Shown here: positions 1 through 12,932 of the stretch, piece after piece
Layout of the letters: each line of letters begins with the position of its first letter
How positions within the stretch are numbered: the stretch's first letter is position 1
DNA from: Guadua angustifolia
Taxonomy: Eukaryota; Streptophyta; Magnoliopsida; Poales; Poaceae
Assembly (NCBI GenBank): GCA_036346375.1
Contig: CM070501.1
Coordinates: 55,593,326-55,657,325, forward strand
DNA length: 64,000 bases
Reading direction: 5' to 3'
Notes under the pieces: generated by a model
Seen by the model: the letters and a program-made list of their open reading frames with translations, nothing else
What the model was told of the DNA's origin: nothing
Databases searched by the model: none
Made by a program: the position numbers and the translations under genes

Positions 1-2548
1 CGACGTAAGTAGCTTATTGTATTTTTTTTTTATTTTTTGAGTTGGAGTTAGACAAGTATAGTATCAGACAGCTATGTCTCTATTATTTTGTATTTGTTTT
101 GCAAGCCTTCGATCGATCAGACACACATGAATGGTTAGCTTTTTTGCACCTCCACATAGAACATTGGACAGTAAAGATGCAATTAGAACAAACACTGAGA
201 GATTAATTGCTAAGATGTCGAAGCAAGAGTATTCAGTATTTCCTACCTGCTCAAATGCAATAATCTTCCTATTTGTTACTCTGTTCCTAAGTGAAGTCAT
301 AATAGCCTCTCTCAAACCCCACTTGACATCGGATAGATACAAACGAATATCTTATCTATATCTATTCTACATTTTTTTTAATTGAATACATATAATGTCA
401 GATACCTATTTATTCTTTCTGTATTCGCTCTACACGACTTCTACATTATGAGGAAAGCTAGCCCACGTTGTGTCTCCATCGGGGCCGTCCGTTCCCTGGC
501 CCGCCAGTTTCCAAGGCCTACAGCAAATGGGCCCACAATTTCGTCTTTCTTCCTTTTCTGGCACAGAATTTTAATTTGTTTGTCCTAACCTTTTGACTTT
601 TGTGGATCACTGCCAGGGTGATTAATTATGGATGCTTATCAAAAGCGAATCACATGAGTATGCCTAATCATAGTCTTCGTGGATGGCACATTGGTCCCGA
701 AATTATCTCCTTACTCCTGCCCTTGTTCCTGAATGCATGCTACTCTAGTTCTAAAATTTTATTGTCAAATATATATCATTCAACAATTTCGAGCTAACTT
801 TTAATTATTTTTATTTTTTATATTCCTACAACTCATCATTCTTAAAATTGCTTATTAAAGTGGATTAAAGTAACACACATCAAACTGTGAGCTAACGAAG
901 GATTTTTTCTTTTGTATATTCGTACCATTCATTATTCCTAATATTACTTATTACATTGCATTAAAGTAATACACATCAAACTGTGAGCTAATAATAAAGG
1001 AGTACGATTTGGTTGTTTCTAAACGTAAGTTAGTTGTACCGCAAAATCCTAAAGCAGCGTATGTAACGGGGGAGATTTGATCATTTGTTTCATTTTTCTG
1101 GATGCAATTGATCATTTACCCCATATATCTCACTGACATGTAACCCTAAGACTCACATATCAGTAAGACATTACAATGTAAATGATCAATGACAAAGGAA
1201 AAAGGAGGATAAATCATCAATTTTCCCGGAGGGAGTAGTTAAAAAGTATCGTATAAGCAGTACGGTGTAATCATTCCGGAAGATATGGAAGTAAAAAAAA
1301 AAAAAGAATGGCTTTGAAACTTGATGATGAGCCAAAAGTTGCTTCTGCAGCTGGGACTATTGCATGATTCACTGGAGCATGCAAAAGATGTACGTAGGAG
1401 CTCACAGAAAGTGCAGTACTTTAGATATGCAATGCAAGCCTACATGCGAAGGGTAGGCTTTTGGATACAGTTAGTTAATAGTAGGATAATGACGAGAGCA
1501 AAACGGGATTATAAAAACACTATCAAGTATCAACCAATTTTGCAGGCTAAACGGACTCAGTTGATGGACGATAAAGATCAAAACCCACCAGGTGATCGAT
1601 CCGTGAGGCAAACTCCTCACAGAATTACCGAGATAGACAATATATGCTGCAATTCCAGAGGCGTGCCGTGTTGGTACATACGATATGGATGAACGAATAG
1701 AGGGTACGCTCGTGCCCAACCGAGTGATGAGACCACGCACTTTTGGTCTTGTAGCGGTGACAAATTAAAGCAGCTGTGCCTGCCGGAGTGCCAGGTGAGG
1801 TACAAAAACTGAAACCGCAGACAGGTCGGGCCGTGCCTGCCACGGTCTCCAAACATGCAGATTTCATTTCTTGACTCTATGATCTTCGCCCTAAAAAACC
1901 ATCTCCATTAATTCCTCATTTGGGATTGAATCCTGATCCATCCTTGTGCCTCCAACCTCATTCGCTCTCTCCTATTTGATTGCTTCAGTACTTGAGTAGT
2001 ACCAGATACAACAAAGACAGAGGTTAAAACAGCACAGAGACCTTTTAATCCCTACAAAACATGGGTAATAATTAGCACTACCTATCAGTAAATTGACATT
2101 GTTGGTTTGGTATGTTATATTCTTTTAACCCCAGTGACCCCACCCTGCGAAAGAAGACTGTAAAAAAAAAAGAAGCAACTGTCCCAGCAGGCATGCAAAG
2201 GAAAGGAGAATCAGGATCGAAATGGGAAACCACGCTACAACCTCGGCGGCTCGGCCAGTGCATTGCCCTTTTGCCAACGCTGTTTCACTCTGTTTCTCCC
2301 AAGAATTTCATTTTTAGAGACTGAGCTCTGCACATGAGGACAGAGGAAAGAGACGCACCAATTGGCTCCGGTTATTCTTGCCACAACTCCAAGGACAAAT
2401 ACAAGCAGTAGTAGGTACTACTTGACTTGCTCCGGCTCCCAATACAACAGCCAGTCCTCTCGTACTCTTGTCTTCTCTCTCTTCTTGCGCGTGGTACAGA
2501 GTAAAGGAACAAAGCCGGAAGCAGCGAGTGGTTGGTGGTGAGGTGTCC
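1..2548. other. Intergenic, no gene recognised
   Basis: AT-rich sequence with only short, unrecognised open frames. The frame at 1321-1692 (123 codons) has no family I know and no supporting splice or promoter context. A 78-bp direct repeat (819-992) is listed separately. The last about 100 bases before 2549 are the probable MYB 5' leader. Confidence 0.6.
819..992. repeat. Diverged 78-bp direct repeat, two copies
   Basis: Copy 1 is 819-896 and copy 2 is 915-992, separated by 18 bases. Both start TATATTC and end CATCAAACTGTGAGCTAA. The 3' half is nearly identical and the 5' half diverged, so this is an old local duplication. Confidence 0.8.
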
Positions 2549-3511
2549 ATGGGGAGGTTGCCGTGCTGCGACAGGGCGGCCGTGAAGAGGGGGCCTTGGT
2601 CGCCGGAGGAGGACGACGTGCTGCGTGCTTACATCCAGCGCCACGGCAGCGGCGGCAGCTGGATCTCGCTCCCCAAGAAAGCCGGTGCGTGCTAGCTGAT
2701 CACTGGTCCTGCCATGCCACGCCTTGCATGCACGATGCACTCACACCCCCCTCCTGTTCTTGATGGATGTGCCGCATGTGTTGGTGTAGGGCTGAGGAGG
2801 TGCGGCAAGAGCTGCAGACTCCGGTGGCTCAACTACCTCCGGCCGGACATCCGGCACGGCGGCTTCACCGACGAGGAGGACGCCATCATCATCTCCCTCT
2901 ACAGCACGCTGGGGAGCAAGTAAGTAGCTAGGGCCTAGGAGCACTCCTTTCTCGATCGATCACCAGGCAAGAAGCAAAAGGTGCTTGTCTTTTCTTGGCA
3001 TGGCCGTGATGACCAAGGCGCGCGCTTTCGCGCTTGCAGGTGGTCGCTGATAGCGTCGCACCTGGAGAGGAGGACGGACAACGACGTCAAGAACTACTGG
3101 AACACCAAGCTCAAGAAGCGCCTCGCCGCGGCGGCCTCCTCCATGCCCTCCCCGTCCTTTTTGCCGCTGCCGCTGTCGGCCCCAGCGCCAGCACTGGAGT
3201 CCGTGCCCACGCACCCGTCGCTGCTCCCGCTCGCCATACCGACTGTGAAGACCGAGATGTACACCTGTGACGACTTCCTGGTGCCGACCGAGCTCCAGGA
3301 CCCGTTCGCCGGGTGCGCGGACGCCGATGGCTCGACGTCGGCCTCCGCCGCGTCGTCGGTGTCCAACTGGTCGGCGGACAACGGCGCTGCCGACGGCGGC
3401 GGGCTCTTCCCGGACCTCTGCGGAGGCTCCGATCTCGACGCCGCCGCCGCGGCTGACCAGTTCCTCGCTGGCTACTACTACCCTATCGATCCGAGCTCGT
3501 CACTAGTCTAG
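2549..3511 (+). CDS. R2R3-MYB transcription factor, RAX/MYB36-like (subgroup 14)
   Basis: Nuclear DNA-binding regulator of 245 residues. Exons are 2549-2684, 2790-2919 and 3040-3511, all with GT-AG borders. The 136 and 130 nt of exons 1 and 2 are the classic R2R3-MYB pattern. The start MGRLPCCD is the family's canonical N-terminus; an in-frame upstream ATG at 2468 is rejected for that reason. R2 has Trp17, Trp38 and Trp58. R3 has Phe71 in place of the first Trp, as is normal, then Trp90 and Trp109 (TDNDVKNYWNTKLKKRL). The GGSWISLPKKAGLRRCGKSC stretch and the DIRHGGFTDEED turn resemble Arabidopsis RAX1/MYB37, MYB36, MYB68 and MYB84, which act in axillary meristem initiation and endodermal differentiation. 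The C-terminal half is Ala/Ser/Asp-rich and low complexity, as in activation regions. The bHLH-binding R3 signature is not evident. The exact orthologue cannot be set without a tree. Confidence 0.95.
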
Positions 3512-6500
3512 TTTCTGAGCTCAATTAAACAGTAGTGGTAGGATCAGTATATGGGTCACATGTGCATGTTCTTGTGATCCATCAAATATCGTTAGCCAAT
3601 AGCTTCTTCCGAATGCTGCATGCAAGTAAAATGTCTTCTCTTCATGAGAAAATTCTGGTGCAAATTTCGGTTGCTACCAGAAAAGAAAACGTGTTTGTTG
3701 TGCTTCAAATGTGGTGTACATTTCAGTTCAGGTAAAACTCACCTCCCAGGTGGTGCTTGCTTAATTTGCTTGTGTTCTCATATGGTGTGCATTAGCAAAA
3801 TTCAGGATATTTATGTTCTTGTGACCATGCTATTCCCTAATTAACTGGTGTATTTTGAATCTTGATCAGTTTTCTCAACTAAGCATATCCATCATGTCCA
3901 ATCAAAACTTGAAAAGGAGACCCTTAGCTTTGAATTGACTTAGCAAGAGTTGGTTAATTTTTGTGTCCTTGTTTGTGAAGTGGTTCCTAGTCTGTCAATT
4001 TGAGCTTTTGGATAGCTTTGAAGCAGTTACTCCTCAGTTTCTTGGGCACCATGCATGTCCAAATTTGGTGTCCTTGAGCCAGTAGCTGTGTGGAAGTTGA
4101 GCTAAAAAAGCAGGGTTGTTAGTACATACTCGTGCTTGATATGGTTATCTTCATTTTGTCATCTATTTTATTGTAGTAGCACATGAGATGCTACAGCGCT
4201 GTTGCACAGCTTCATCTCAATTGGGAACTGTGCTGCAAAACGATTGGTTTGGTCTAGCAGCTCTTTAATTTGCGCTTAAAGAACTGGCCCCTGTGCTTGT
4301 TCGTATGTGTATCACGCATGTGAATTGTGAAAGGTTGTGCTAGCTCCTTGCTCACAATTTGCATGGGGAGGGAGCTAGGGCTGCTAAAGATGACGAGCCA
4401 CGATCGATCTGAAGATTCGCTTTCGTGCATGATGTGCACCGATCTCCAAGTGGGCAATAACAAAAAGGTCTTGGGAGATTTTTAAAGCTGGACAGACAGC
4501 AGAGGCCACCACAGGAGGAACAAAACTGGATGGATGGGGTCCATGCAAAGGGATAGTAGTATATGGTTAATGAGGACGCTTGTGTGATAATAGAGGAGAG
4601 ACCTTCTTATAGTTAACAGGATTAGCTTGATTGATCACACTTTGTGTATATCAGGTGGTGAGTAAAATTTTGGTTTTTATGATGGCCCCCTTTTCCCCCC
4701 TGATCCCTGCTTGACTGACAGAGCCATGTAGAGGAGAAGAGAATTATGTCGACAAGATAGCACCATATTTGAGTCGTATGGGGAGTAGAGGACTGATCGA
4801 TCAAACAAAACTGAAATAACAGCAAAAATCTCTTGTTAATTCGGGGTTTAGTAGTTGGTACGCATGGTTCAAGGCTTCGTAATCATGCATTCTAGAGGAG
4901 GAGCATGGGCCACAGTAATGTGGCCGTTTCGAACGTGTCAGAATCATTTTCGATCAGCAGGTACGATCCTCATCTCTGCATCCTCACCCATGTTGCAACC
5001 AGTCCTTGTCGACGAAATCGCAGGCGTCCATCCAGGGATGAACGGCTGTGAGCCGTACGTACGCTCATCGCCTGCAGGCTGCCTTGCCCTGTCCTGTTCT
5101 CTGCATGCTTATCATACCTTCGGTCGGCTCTTCACCATCTCCAAGTATTGCGATTAATCGGCCGTATTGCGATTAATCGTTTATCATGCTTATCATGCTA
5201 AATTCTAATTAATTGGCCGTATTGCGATTAATCATTTAATGATATCATATTTGTCCATCGAGCGCATTTCGTTTTTCACAACATTGCTCAAACATCAATA
5301 CCTTATTCCCTTTACAGAGCAAGACAGGTCACGTTGAGCATACGTCTAAACGGAGGCCACTTTTGGCTCCATGGCACACACGGATAGGGAAAAGACGCAC
5401 TGCTTTAGTTTAGTGTTAATTAAGCAAACGACTTTACTTATGTCGACAGCGAAGCTTCATCGCAGTGTTCTTGTCCCGACGCTGGTTTTCTGAATATTCC
5501 TGCACGAGACAGCGAAACGCCAGTTCTTAACAGGTCACTGTCCGACTAATTACGCATCAAGGCCTTTCAAAATTACAAGTCACAGCGTCAGCGTATATAA
5601 TTTCCGCACAGAAGGAGCTTTGCAGCCTGGTTCTACTGTAGCAGCTATTGGCTCACTTTCGGGGTTAAGTATGATCATCTTTTCCCTCGCCAAAAAAAGT
5701 ATGATCATCTTTTTTTTTTTTATCTACTTGATTTTCATCTATTTGCGCTAAATGTGCGGTTATATATTGCCCATCTATCGAAAATTTTGCTTGTTTTAGA
5801 ATCTGTGTAATTTCGGGCTTGTTTGGTAGAGCTCCAGATTCTAGCTTCTTCTGAAATTTGAAATTTGTAAGCTAAAATAAAGTGAATTAAGTTTATATTT
5901 TTGGTCTAAAATGTAAACAAGATGATATATCTAAACACTCTTAATATACTCACAGCTCCAGCTTCATGAATCTGATGAAGCTAAAATTTTCAGCTTCACC
6001 AGATTCTTAGAATCTGAAGAAGCTGAATCCCTACCAAACAGGCCCTTCATTTCAATAGTTGCGATATGTACTCTTTGTTGAAGTCTAATCAATCATATAA
6101 CTTTAGTACTTGGAATAGATTGCGTACCTAAAGGTTCAAACTTCAGACTACCTGTAGTTTTTCGAAGTTGCAATGTAGGTTATATAATATAATATGTGCC
6201 GTTTTCGATCATCTCCCTCAAAAAACACTAAAGGAATCTGACATCTTCGGCCAATTGCTAGCTCTTGTTTTGAAACTTATGCATGTATTTTAAAAAGTCG
6301 AATATAATTTGGAAGATGATTGAGTCAAAGATAAGGAACCTTCCAAATTACCAAGAAACTCCGATCCACTTTGTTACGACATTATGTGTGCGGGATAACC
6401 GGATAAGTTGCTTCTTGCGGTGTGTAATGCATGTAATATATATAAGCTCTTTTTATATACTTAGTATATACAGATTCTTGGCCTGCATGCAATAGCTAGT

Positions 6501-7464
6501 ATATACCCCATATAATATGCGCTGAGATTGCCGGCCAACCAGAGTGTCCAGGTGGCAGCTTGCTATTTTTGCGAAAAAACCCCTCCGCTTCTTTAAATTA
6601 CGGATAGGTCCCTAAAAATTACAAATAGGTCCTTCGCGATTTTTTGTGAGGGAAAGATATTTTTTTTGAATCACGTTTTGGTCCCTCGCGCGCTGTTTTG
6701 CAGAAAACACCTCCCGTTATATTCAAATCGCGAGCAAGCCCTTTTCTAATTTTCCAGGATAGCGGACATGTCCAAAAACGTAACAAACAGGTCCTTACTC
6801 CTTACGTCTAGATCCTTTCTCTATTTTTTTAGTAAGATAGACCCGATAAATTTCGAAATTCCGTTTAGATCCCTACACGCGGTTTATAGCTAAATTGAAA
6901 ATAGCGTTTAGGCCCTTTCATCGATTTTTTTTCACACAGTTTTCTAAAAAAACGGAAAAAACGGCTTTCTTAGAAAACACAGATTCGTCGAGGATTTATA
7001 GCTGAATTGGAAATCGCATTTATGCTTTTTTCGTCGCGGCGCGGCAACGCGCGCAAACTTAGCCTAGTACAATACATGCGTGCATATATACGCACAACGG
7101 CACAAGTTGCACATAATTTAATTTGTTCTATTGTTGTGTGAGAATTGCGTTCATACTGGTTTTCCGGGGATGCATGCATCAATGTACATAAAATGTTTTT
7201 ATTAAGCGTTATCAAGTTGGTGTGTACTCTTGTAGAAAAACAGTCGGTCTGTACTCCTTTCATACGGATGACTTGAGCTAATGATTGTTATGCACCGGTA
7301 CTTTGTCAGAGTGTTTGAAGTAACCGGTGGGCAGTTTTTTTGCAGAGGAAGTGAGGGTGAAAAGTATTTTCAGTTTGGAATGCAACAATTTATTTCCTAC
7401 AGAATTTAAAAAACAAAATCATAAATTACAAATGGGACACCAAAAAGTTATAAGATTAACACCA
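3512..7464. other. Intergenic, no gene; MITE and low-complexity repeats
   Basis: No coding sequence recognised over about 4 kb. It holds the MYB 3' region, short direct repeats near 5146-5236 (GGCCGTATTGCGATTAATC-type units), a Tourist-like MITE at 5815-6045, and at about 6560-7020 a stretch with recurrent AGGTCC(C/T)T words separated by T-rich spacers, which looks like decayed repeat DNA. The open frame at 4855-5157 is not recognised. Confidence 0.6.
5815..6045. mobile_element. Tourist-like (PIF/Harbinger) MITE, copy 1
   Basis: A 231-bp element bounded by inverted ends GGGCTTGTTTGGTAG and (reverse complement of the right end) GGGCCTGTTTGGTAG. It is flanked by the 3-bp duplication TTC (5812-5814 and 6046-6048). 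Three relatives occur at 26063-26298, 54121-54354 and 63431-63889, sharing the core AAAATGTAAACAAGATGAT. No coding capacity. Confidence 0.8.
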
Positions 7465-7468
7465 TTAC

Positions 7469-7600
7469 GGCCCACTCATACCAATATCACAGTAGCCCAT
7501 TGGATAATCTAGCCCATTAGATTTGTCGACCTGGGGGCCCAAATCATTAACGGCTCGCCACCGCAGGCAGTACAGTAGGCGAAGAATTCGACCGTTGAGG
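7469..7600 (+). promoter_or_regulatory. Probable AUR1 promoter: site II and MSA-core motifs
   Basis: Within about 220 bp of the Aurora ATG there are four TGGGCY motifs read on the minus strand (7469-7474, 7494-7499, 7511-7516, 7536-7541). Such site II elements are typical of TCP-regulated proliferation genes. Two AACGG cores are also present (7549-7553 on +, 7592-7596 on -), the core of the M-phase-specific activator element bound by three-repeat MYBs. The MSA flanks match only partly. Regulation by these motifs is inferred. Confidence 0.45.
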
Positions 7601-7687
7601 TCTCCGCCCAAATCTTAAAAGCGCCCAAATCTGCGATCCCAAATTGCCCAATTCCAAACTCGCCTGCTCTCCTTCGCTCCACCGGCC

Positions 7688-10600
7688 ATGGCGATCTCCA
7701 CCGATTCGCGTAGCGAGGAGAAGGTGTGCCTGCTCTTCGCCCTCCCCCGCCTCCCTGGCCGGATCTTTCTGCGGCTCCTGCGGTGAAATTTGGGGGGTTT
7801 TGGCTCGTAGTTGTGGATTCGTGGAATTTGACGAGGGATTAGCGTGGTGCCGTTCTTAGGGTGTATGTATTCTCGTTTTCGTGCCCTAATTGGTGGAGAT
7901 CTCGTCCCGTTTGGCAAATCCGTTAGCTTTTCCTCTCCTTTTCTCCCTTTTCATGGGTTCTGTAGCTTGTGGCCGCGACACGGTCCACAAGACATTTCTG
8001 CTTTCCTCCATCTTAGTCACATTCCTAGGTTTCGTGCAATCGATTCTATCTAAGGGTTTTTGGTGACCCAATGGTTAGGGTTTGCACGTTTATCTCAACT
8101 GCTGCAAGAATCCTGCCCTTTTTTCTTGTTTGGTAGAAGATTGCATCTTGGGGTTCAATAAAGTGAATAAACCCATCAATTATGTCATATATTTAGTGTT
8201 CATTAGATCATCTGATTAGTATCCACTATTCAGTGCTTCATTTTTCCTCTCGATCTGGTGGTTAAAATTTTCCTCTCGAGGGTATTATAATGTAATGGAG
8301 CGATAATGATGTCTTCTGTTGCCTTGCTGTAGGCTTCGCCGCATTCGCAGGAGGAGAAGCGGTGGGTATTGTCTGATTTTGACATTGGGAAACCACTTGG
8401 GAGGGGAAAGTTTGGCCATGTTTACTTGGCCAGAGAAAAGAGGGTAAGTAAGATGTTTTAGTTTCTTCTCTCATCAGTCAGCATAGATGATTATGTTCAT
8501 TATTCTACGTTTGTTTCTTTTTCTATGCACTAGGCACTGATTAATTCAGTATCATAACTTAAAGTGAAGGATTTTATGAATTAGAATTGCTGGGAGCTGA
8601 TTAGCTCAGTATCATAATATGTTAAGATCTACTACCGTATCTAATGGTGTAATTAGAGAGCTCAGATCTACTTGCTCTACGATTAAGCATGGCACTGAAT
8701 TATATTGCTGCTTTATTGTGCCTTTTGGGTTTGGAAGTAGAAATCACACGTTTATCTACATGTACCTGTTTTTCATTGTCCATCTTATTTTAGAAGCTTA
8801 ATATTTGCCACAATGAAATAGTTAAAGGAGAAACAGACTCCCAACTTTTAAGTCCGTGGATGTCTGGTTTTCTTGTGTAAATTTTGGTTCTGTATCGTGC
8901 ATAGTAAGGTATAATTTTAATGGACATTTTTCATACCGCTATTCCATTATATCGTGCTAAATATACTCTTAAAGATGGCAGGAATGTTATGTCACTGAGC
9001 ACTGCTGCTCTTTCATAATATGGCCCTAACTGGATCATAGTAAACATGTCGAATGTGAGAGTTCTTTGATGTCGTCTGCAATTGTTAATATTTGTTACCT
9101 AAAAAATGCATGTTTCAGAATGTTTGTCCATTTATGCTTTATCTAATCATTCCAGTGATCAGTGAAGACTTACACTATTTTCTTTCTATGGACACAGAGT
9201 AATCACATTGTGGCTTTGAAAGTTCTTTTCAAGAGCCAACTTAAGCAATCTCAGGTGGAGCATCAGCTGCGCCGTGAAGTAGAGATACAGAGTCATCTCC
9301 GGCATCCCAATATTCTACGCCTATATGGGTACTTTTATGATCAGGTCCAGACAGACACATCTCTAATAAAGAAAATTATTATTTGTTCATTTTGCCTCTC
9401 GTTTGGTCATCATTTCTCTGTCATATGGCTTCTGCAGACCCGAGTTTACCTTATCTTGGAGTACGCTGCAAAAGGCGAACTTTACAAGGAGTTGCAGAGG
9501 TGCAAGCATTTCTCTGAAAGACGCTCAGCAACTGTAAGTAGATGCTCTGCACATATACTTGGTAACTTATCTTCTGCCCCTTTATACCCTTGAAAAGTAG
9601 TAATTCAGATTTTCCTGATTTTCAGTACATTGCATCATTGGCACGCGCGCTCATCTACCTACATGGGAAGCACGTAATCCATAGAGATATTAAACCAGAA
9701 AATCTTTTAATTGGCGCCCAGGTACTTATATTATTTTGTTTCGGTCCTGATGATCTGGGGCTGTATGCTCTCTGGTATTTACATGGTGATATGCTTCCAT
9801 GAACAGGGTGAGCTCAAAATTGCAGACTTTGGTTGGTCTGTCCACACCTTCAATAAAAGAAGGACAATGTGTGGTACATTAGATTATCTGCCTCCCGAAA
9901 TGGGTACTTTGCTTTCCTTTTACTTCCATGTCACAATTCATTCGTCACTAAAAAAAAAGGCCACAACTGTTTTAACTTTCTAGTGCCGAGCTGCTTTCCT
10001 TGGCTCTGAACTTGTTGCAATTTTTCCAGTGGAGAAGACAGAACATGATAACCATGTCGACATCTGGAGCTTGGGGATCCTGTGTTATGAGTTCCTTTAT
10101 GGGGTCCCACCTTTTGAAGCAAAAGAACACTCCGAGACATACCGAAGGTAACTCATGATGTATTCCAGGATGCAGTGATTTCGTTGTTACCTTGTCCATA
10201 TGTGTCTCTTGATTCAATGTCATCCTTATGAATCTCACTGCTTCACTCATTTTAGAGGTTGTTTCATGTAGTATGTCTTCTGGCTTGTGAGCTTTACCCT
10301 GTGCTAGTTGGTGTCCTTTTTTCAGTTACCTTATAACATGTTTTCCCATTATGAAGCAATATCTTAAGTTGCGCATGGTGCTTGTATAGGAGAGAGAAAC
10401 ACTGCATTGAGCCCGCCAGCTAGATATGCTTTATTTCCGTGGTTTCTTCAATCCATCACTAATAGGTTTGCATGTATCATATATCCTTCATGATTGAAAG
10501 ACTACAACTAGTTTCACTAATATGCAATTGACTACAACTAGTTCCACTAATATGCAATTCCACTTAGCTCCCATTGTCCCGTTTTATTTCTTGTTAGTGA

Positions 10601-10912
10601 CTTGTAAGCTACTGTTGTTTCTGAAACTGTCTGTATTCACATTCAGGATAGTGAAAGTTGATTTGAAGTTTCCACCGAAACCTTTGGTTTCTCCTGCTGC
10701 TAAGGACCTTATTTCACAGGTAAGAGGTTCCTGTACCGATTTCCGCAACAAGAAATGGTCATGAGGTGTGTGTTTGTATTGCTGAACCTCGCAAATGTTT
10801 TGATCTGCAGATGCTTGTGAAGAGCTCGGGGCACCGCCTCTCCCTTCACAAGCTCCTTGAGCACCCTTGGATAGTTCAAAACGCCGACCTGTCCGGCGTG
10901 TACAGAGGGTAG
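7688..10912 (+). CDS. AUR1: Aurora kinase, plant alpha type
   Basis: Mitotic Ser/Thr kinase of 291 residues that phosphorylates histone H3 and spindle or phragmoplast proteins. Exons: 7688-7723, 8333-8443, 9198-9344, 9438-9533, 9626-9721, 9807-9903, 10030-10147, 10647-10719 and 10811-10912. All have GT-AG borders and phases join without a break. Kinase landmarks: glycine loop GRGKFG (35-40), ATP-binding Lys57 (VALKVLF), HRDIKPEN (149-156), DFGWS (169-173) and activation-loop Thr182 in RRTMCGTLDYLPPE. These are Aurora signatures. The short N-terminal tail and the end NADLSGVYRG fit Arabidopsis AUR1/AUR2 (about 290 aa), not the beta type AUR3. All catalytic residues are present, so the gene looks functional. 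The promoter carries site II and MSA-core motifs. Confidence 0.97.
10501..10560. repeat. 30-bp tandem duplication in AUR1 intron 7
   Basis: Two adjacent 30-bp units (10501-10530, 10531-10560), each beginning ACTACAACTAGTT and differing at two positions. They lie in the intron between exons 7 and 8, away from splice sites. Confidence 0.9.
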
Positions 10913-12233
10913 ATTTCCGTCTACTCAATTCAAGAGGAGCTTGATTCTTTCCACTGTTGTTACGGCTTCAGCCGTGCTTCTGTTCTCCCTTCCCAAATCT
11001 GCAGTTGTCTGCTAAAGCTTCAGCTTTCCTCAATGAAGATTTGAAGCTACATGCCAGAGTGTGTGTATGTTGTGTGATGTCTGGGGCTGCGGTCTACATG
11101 CAACTCCCTGTACTAATTGTATTTCTTATTGGACAACCATCTTATTGGTCTATATATATGATATCAGGCCTTGTTTTCAAAATACCTTTGTAAGAAAGCT
11201 ACAGTTGCTGCGTGCCTGTCTGTATTGTCTACTTTTATCCCTTATCTTAGCAAAATGCCCACATGAAACTCTGACCTGTGGAATACTTGGCACTTACATG
11301 TGACGAGCTGTCCCCCACTTGCCCGTGCTGCCACCCCTACTCGCAAAGCTCTCGTTCCTTGCGGGATACACCTCGCTGGCAAGTGCCAACCTGGTGAAGC
11401 GGGCATTCGGGCAGGACCGCTTTAAACTGCTTCACCAAATTGGTCAGCCCGCAGAAGAATATTGCTCCTAATTTTGCAGGCTTGTGCCGCTTGGCCCGTT
11501 GGGCAAATGCCCTATTGGTTCGTGCAGGGCGCCAAGTGCACGACCTGTTTATATAGTATCTACAATTGCCAACCCTAGCCCTATTCATTTCGACGGCGGA
11601 GGGGCACGAATGCGCACGCGCAAGGCAGTCGTGGCGTCCTCCCTACCAGGCGCCCCCTCTCCTGGAGATGAAGAAAAGACGGCAAAGACAAGGCAGTGTG
11701 ACGGCATAGTAGCGCCCCCCCGTCCTGCCAATTCGACAGCAACGCGGCATGATCCAGCCAGATCCAATCGCCCTCGACCACAGCTTCGCGACCTCCTCCA
11801 CCCCCGTGCAAAAACCTCATGCTCTCTCTTCGCCCCCGGTGAGTCACCGCCGTCCACTGAGCTTCCTCCGTTAGCCACTGTGCTTCCTAACCAGCATAAT
11901 TAACACCGCGGGGTTGCGAGCTGAAGTGAAGATCTAGCAGCCTTAGAGTTTGGAGCGCATGGCGGATGATGAGATAAGGGTGAGTACGGCATCACTAAGT
12001 ACGGTTGGTTTTTCTTCTTAAGCTAAAAAATGCACGAGTTAGTGACAGAAAGAGGAGGAAAAGAGATAGAAGAACGTATCACCCACACAGTTCCCTCTTT
12101 TAACCAGCAGAGATAGTCGAGAGGCGTCCTAGTACCGTGACTCCATGTCTCCACCCTTCGCCTGGAAGCTTCTTCCTGTTTCAAAATAGTCTTTCTAGCC
12201 TCGCCTCCCACCCGTTAGAATGGAGCTAGGGTT
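10913..12233. other. Intergenic between AUR1 and a TR-GAG element
   Basis: It includes the AUR1 3' untranslated region. From about 11320 a GC-richer stretch with open frames on both strands (for example 11484-11903 +) matches no family I recognise. The strands compete and none has a credible start or splice pattern. It may be a captured or decayed gene piece, but I cannot support a call. Confidence 0.5.
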
Positions 12234-12238
12234 TCCGT

Positions 12239-12863
12239 TGTTTGGAATTAATCTTATTGTGGAAATTCATATTAGTCTGCACGTTTATTTTTGTGTGAGT
12301 TTATACTAAGGAAATATTTGAGTTGCGTGTATGTTAGGAGCTAGTGTATGTTTTGGTGTTCAAGTATGTCGTCTAACTCGTTGAGGTGTGGCCGAGTTAT
12401 CTGGACTTGTGAAGCTGTGGCCAAGTCGGTGTCTTGGATTCGTGAGATGCGACCGAGTCTAGAAGATGCCGTAGCGACGTGGCTTGAGAACCGGATCTAG
12501 CTACCAGCTATTTCGGCATGCTTGAGGACAAATTAGTGGAGTTGATTAGTGGTTTCTATAATTAGCATAGAGTGATTAGTGCCTGCATGCATGCGCCTCA
12601 CGGAACATGGTTTCTATAATTAGCATGGAGTGATTAGTGCCTACATGCATGGGTCTCCCGGAACGTGGTTCCTATAATTAGCATGGAGTGATTAGTGGCT
12701 GCATGTAGTTAGTTGTTTACTATTTAACCCTGTGTAATCGTTTGGTTCAAGACATGAGAATAAAGTGAAAATGCACTAGTACGTGTACATTCTTCTCTGT
12801 GTTTTCACGTCAGGGCGTGTTAGTAGTATCCATTACTCACGTGAGTTTATTATATTTCCAACA
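12239..12863 (+). repeat. 5' LTR of the TR-GAG element
   Basis: Starts TGTTTGGAATTAATC and ends TTTCCAACA. It contains three 58-bp tandem units starting near 12551, 12609 and 12667, each beginning GGTTYCTATAATTAGCAT. The same triplet is present in the 3' LTR. Confidence 0.92.
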
Positions 12864-12932
12864 ATTGGTATCAGAGCCCAGGCAATCCAGGTGGTTCCTA
12901 GATAATCTCAGCCCGATGTGTGAGGGGGAGAT

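Noticed and set aside
5146..5236. Direct repeats GGCCGTATTGCGATTAATC as a CRISPR-like array
   Set aside because: Only three irregular units with unequal spacing in plant nuclear DNA; simple local duplication.
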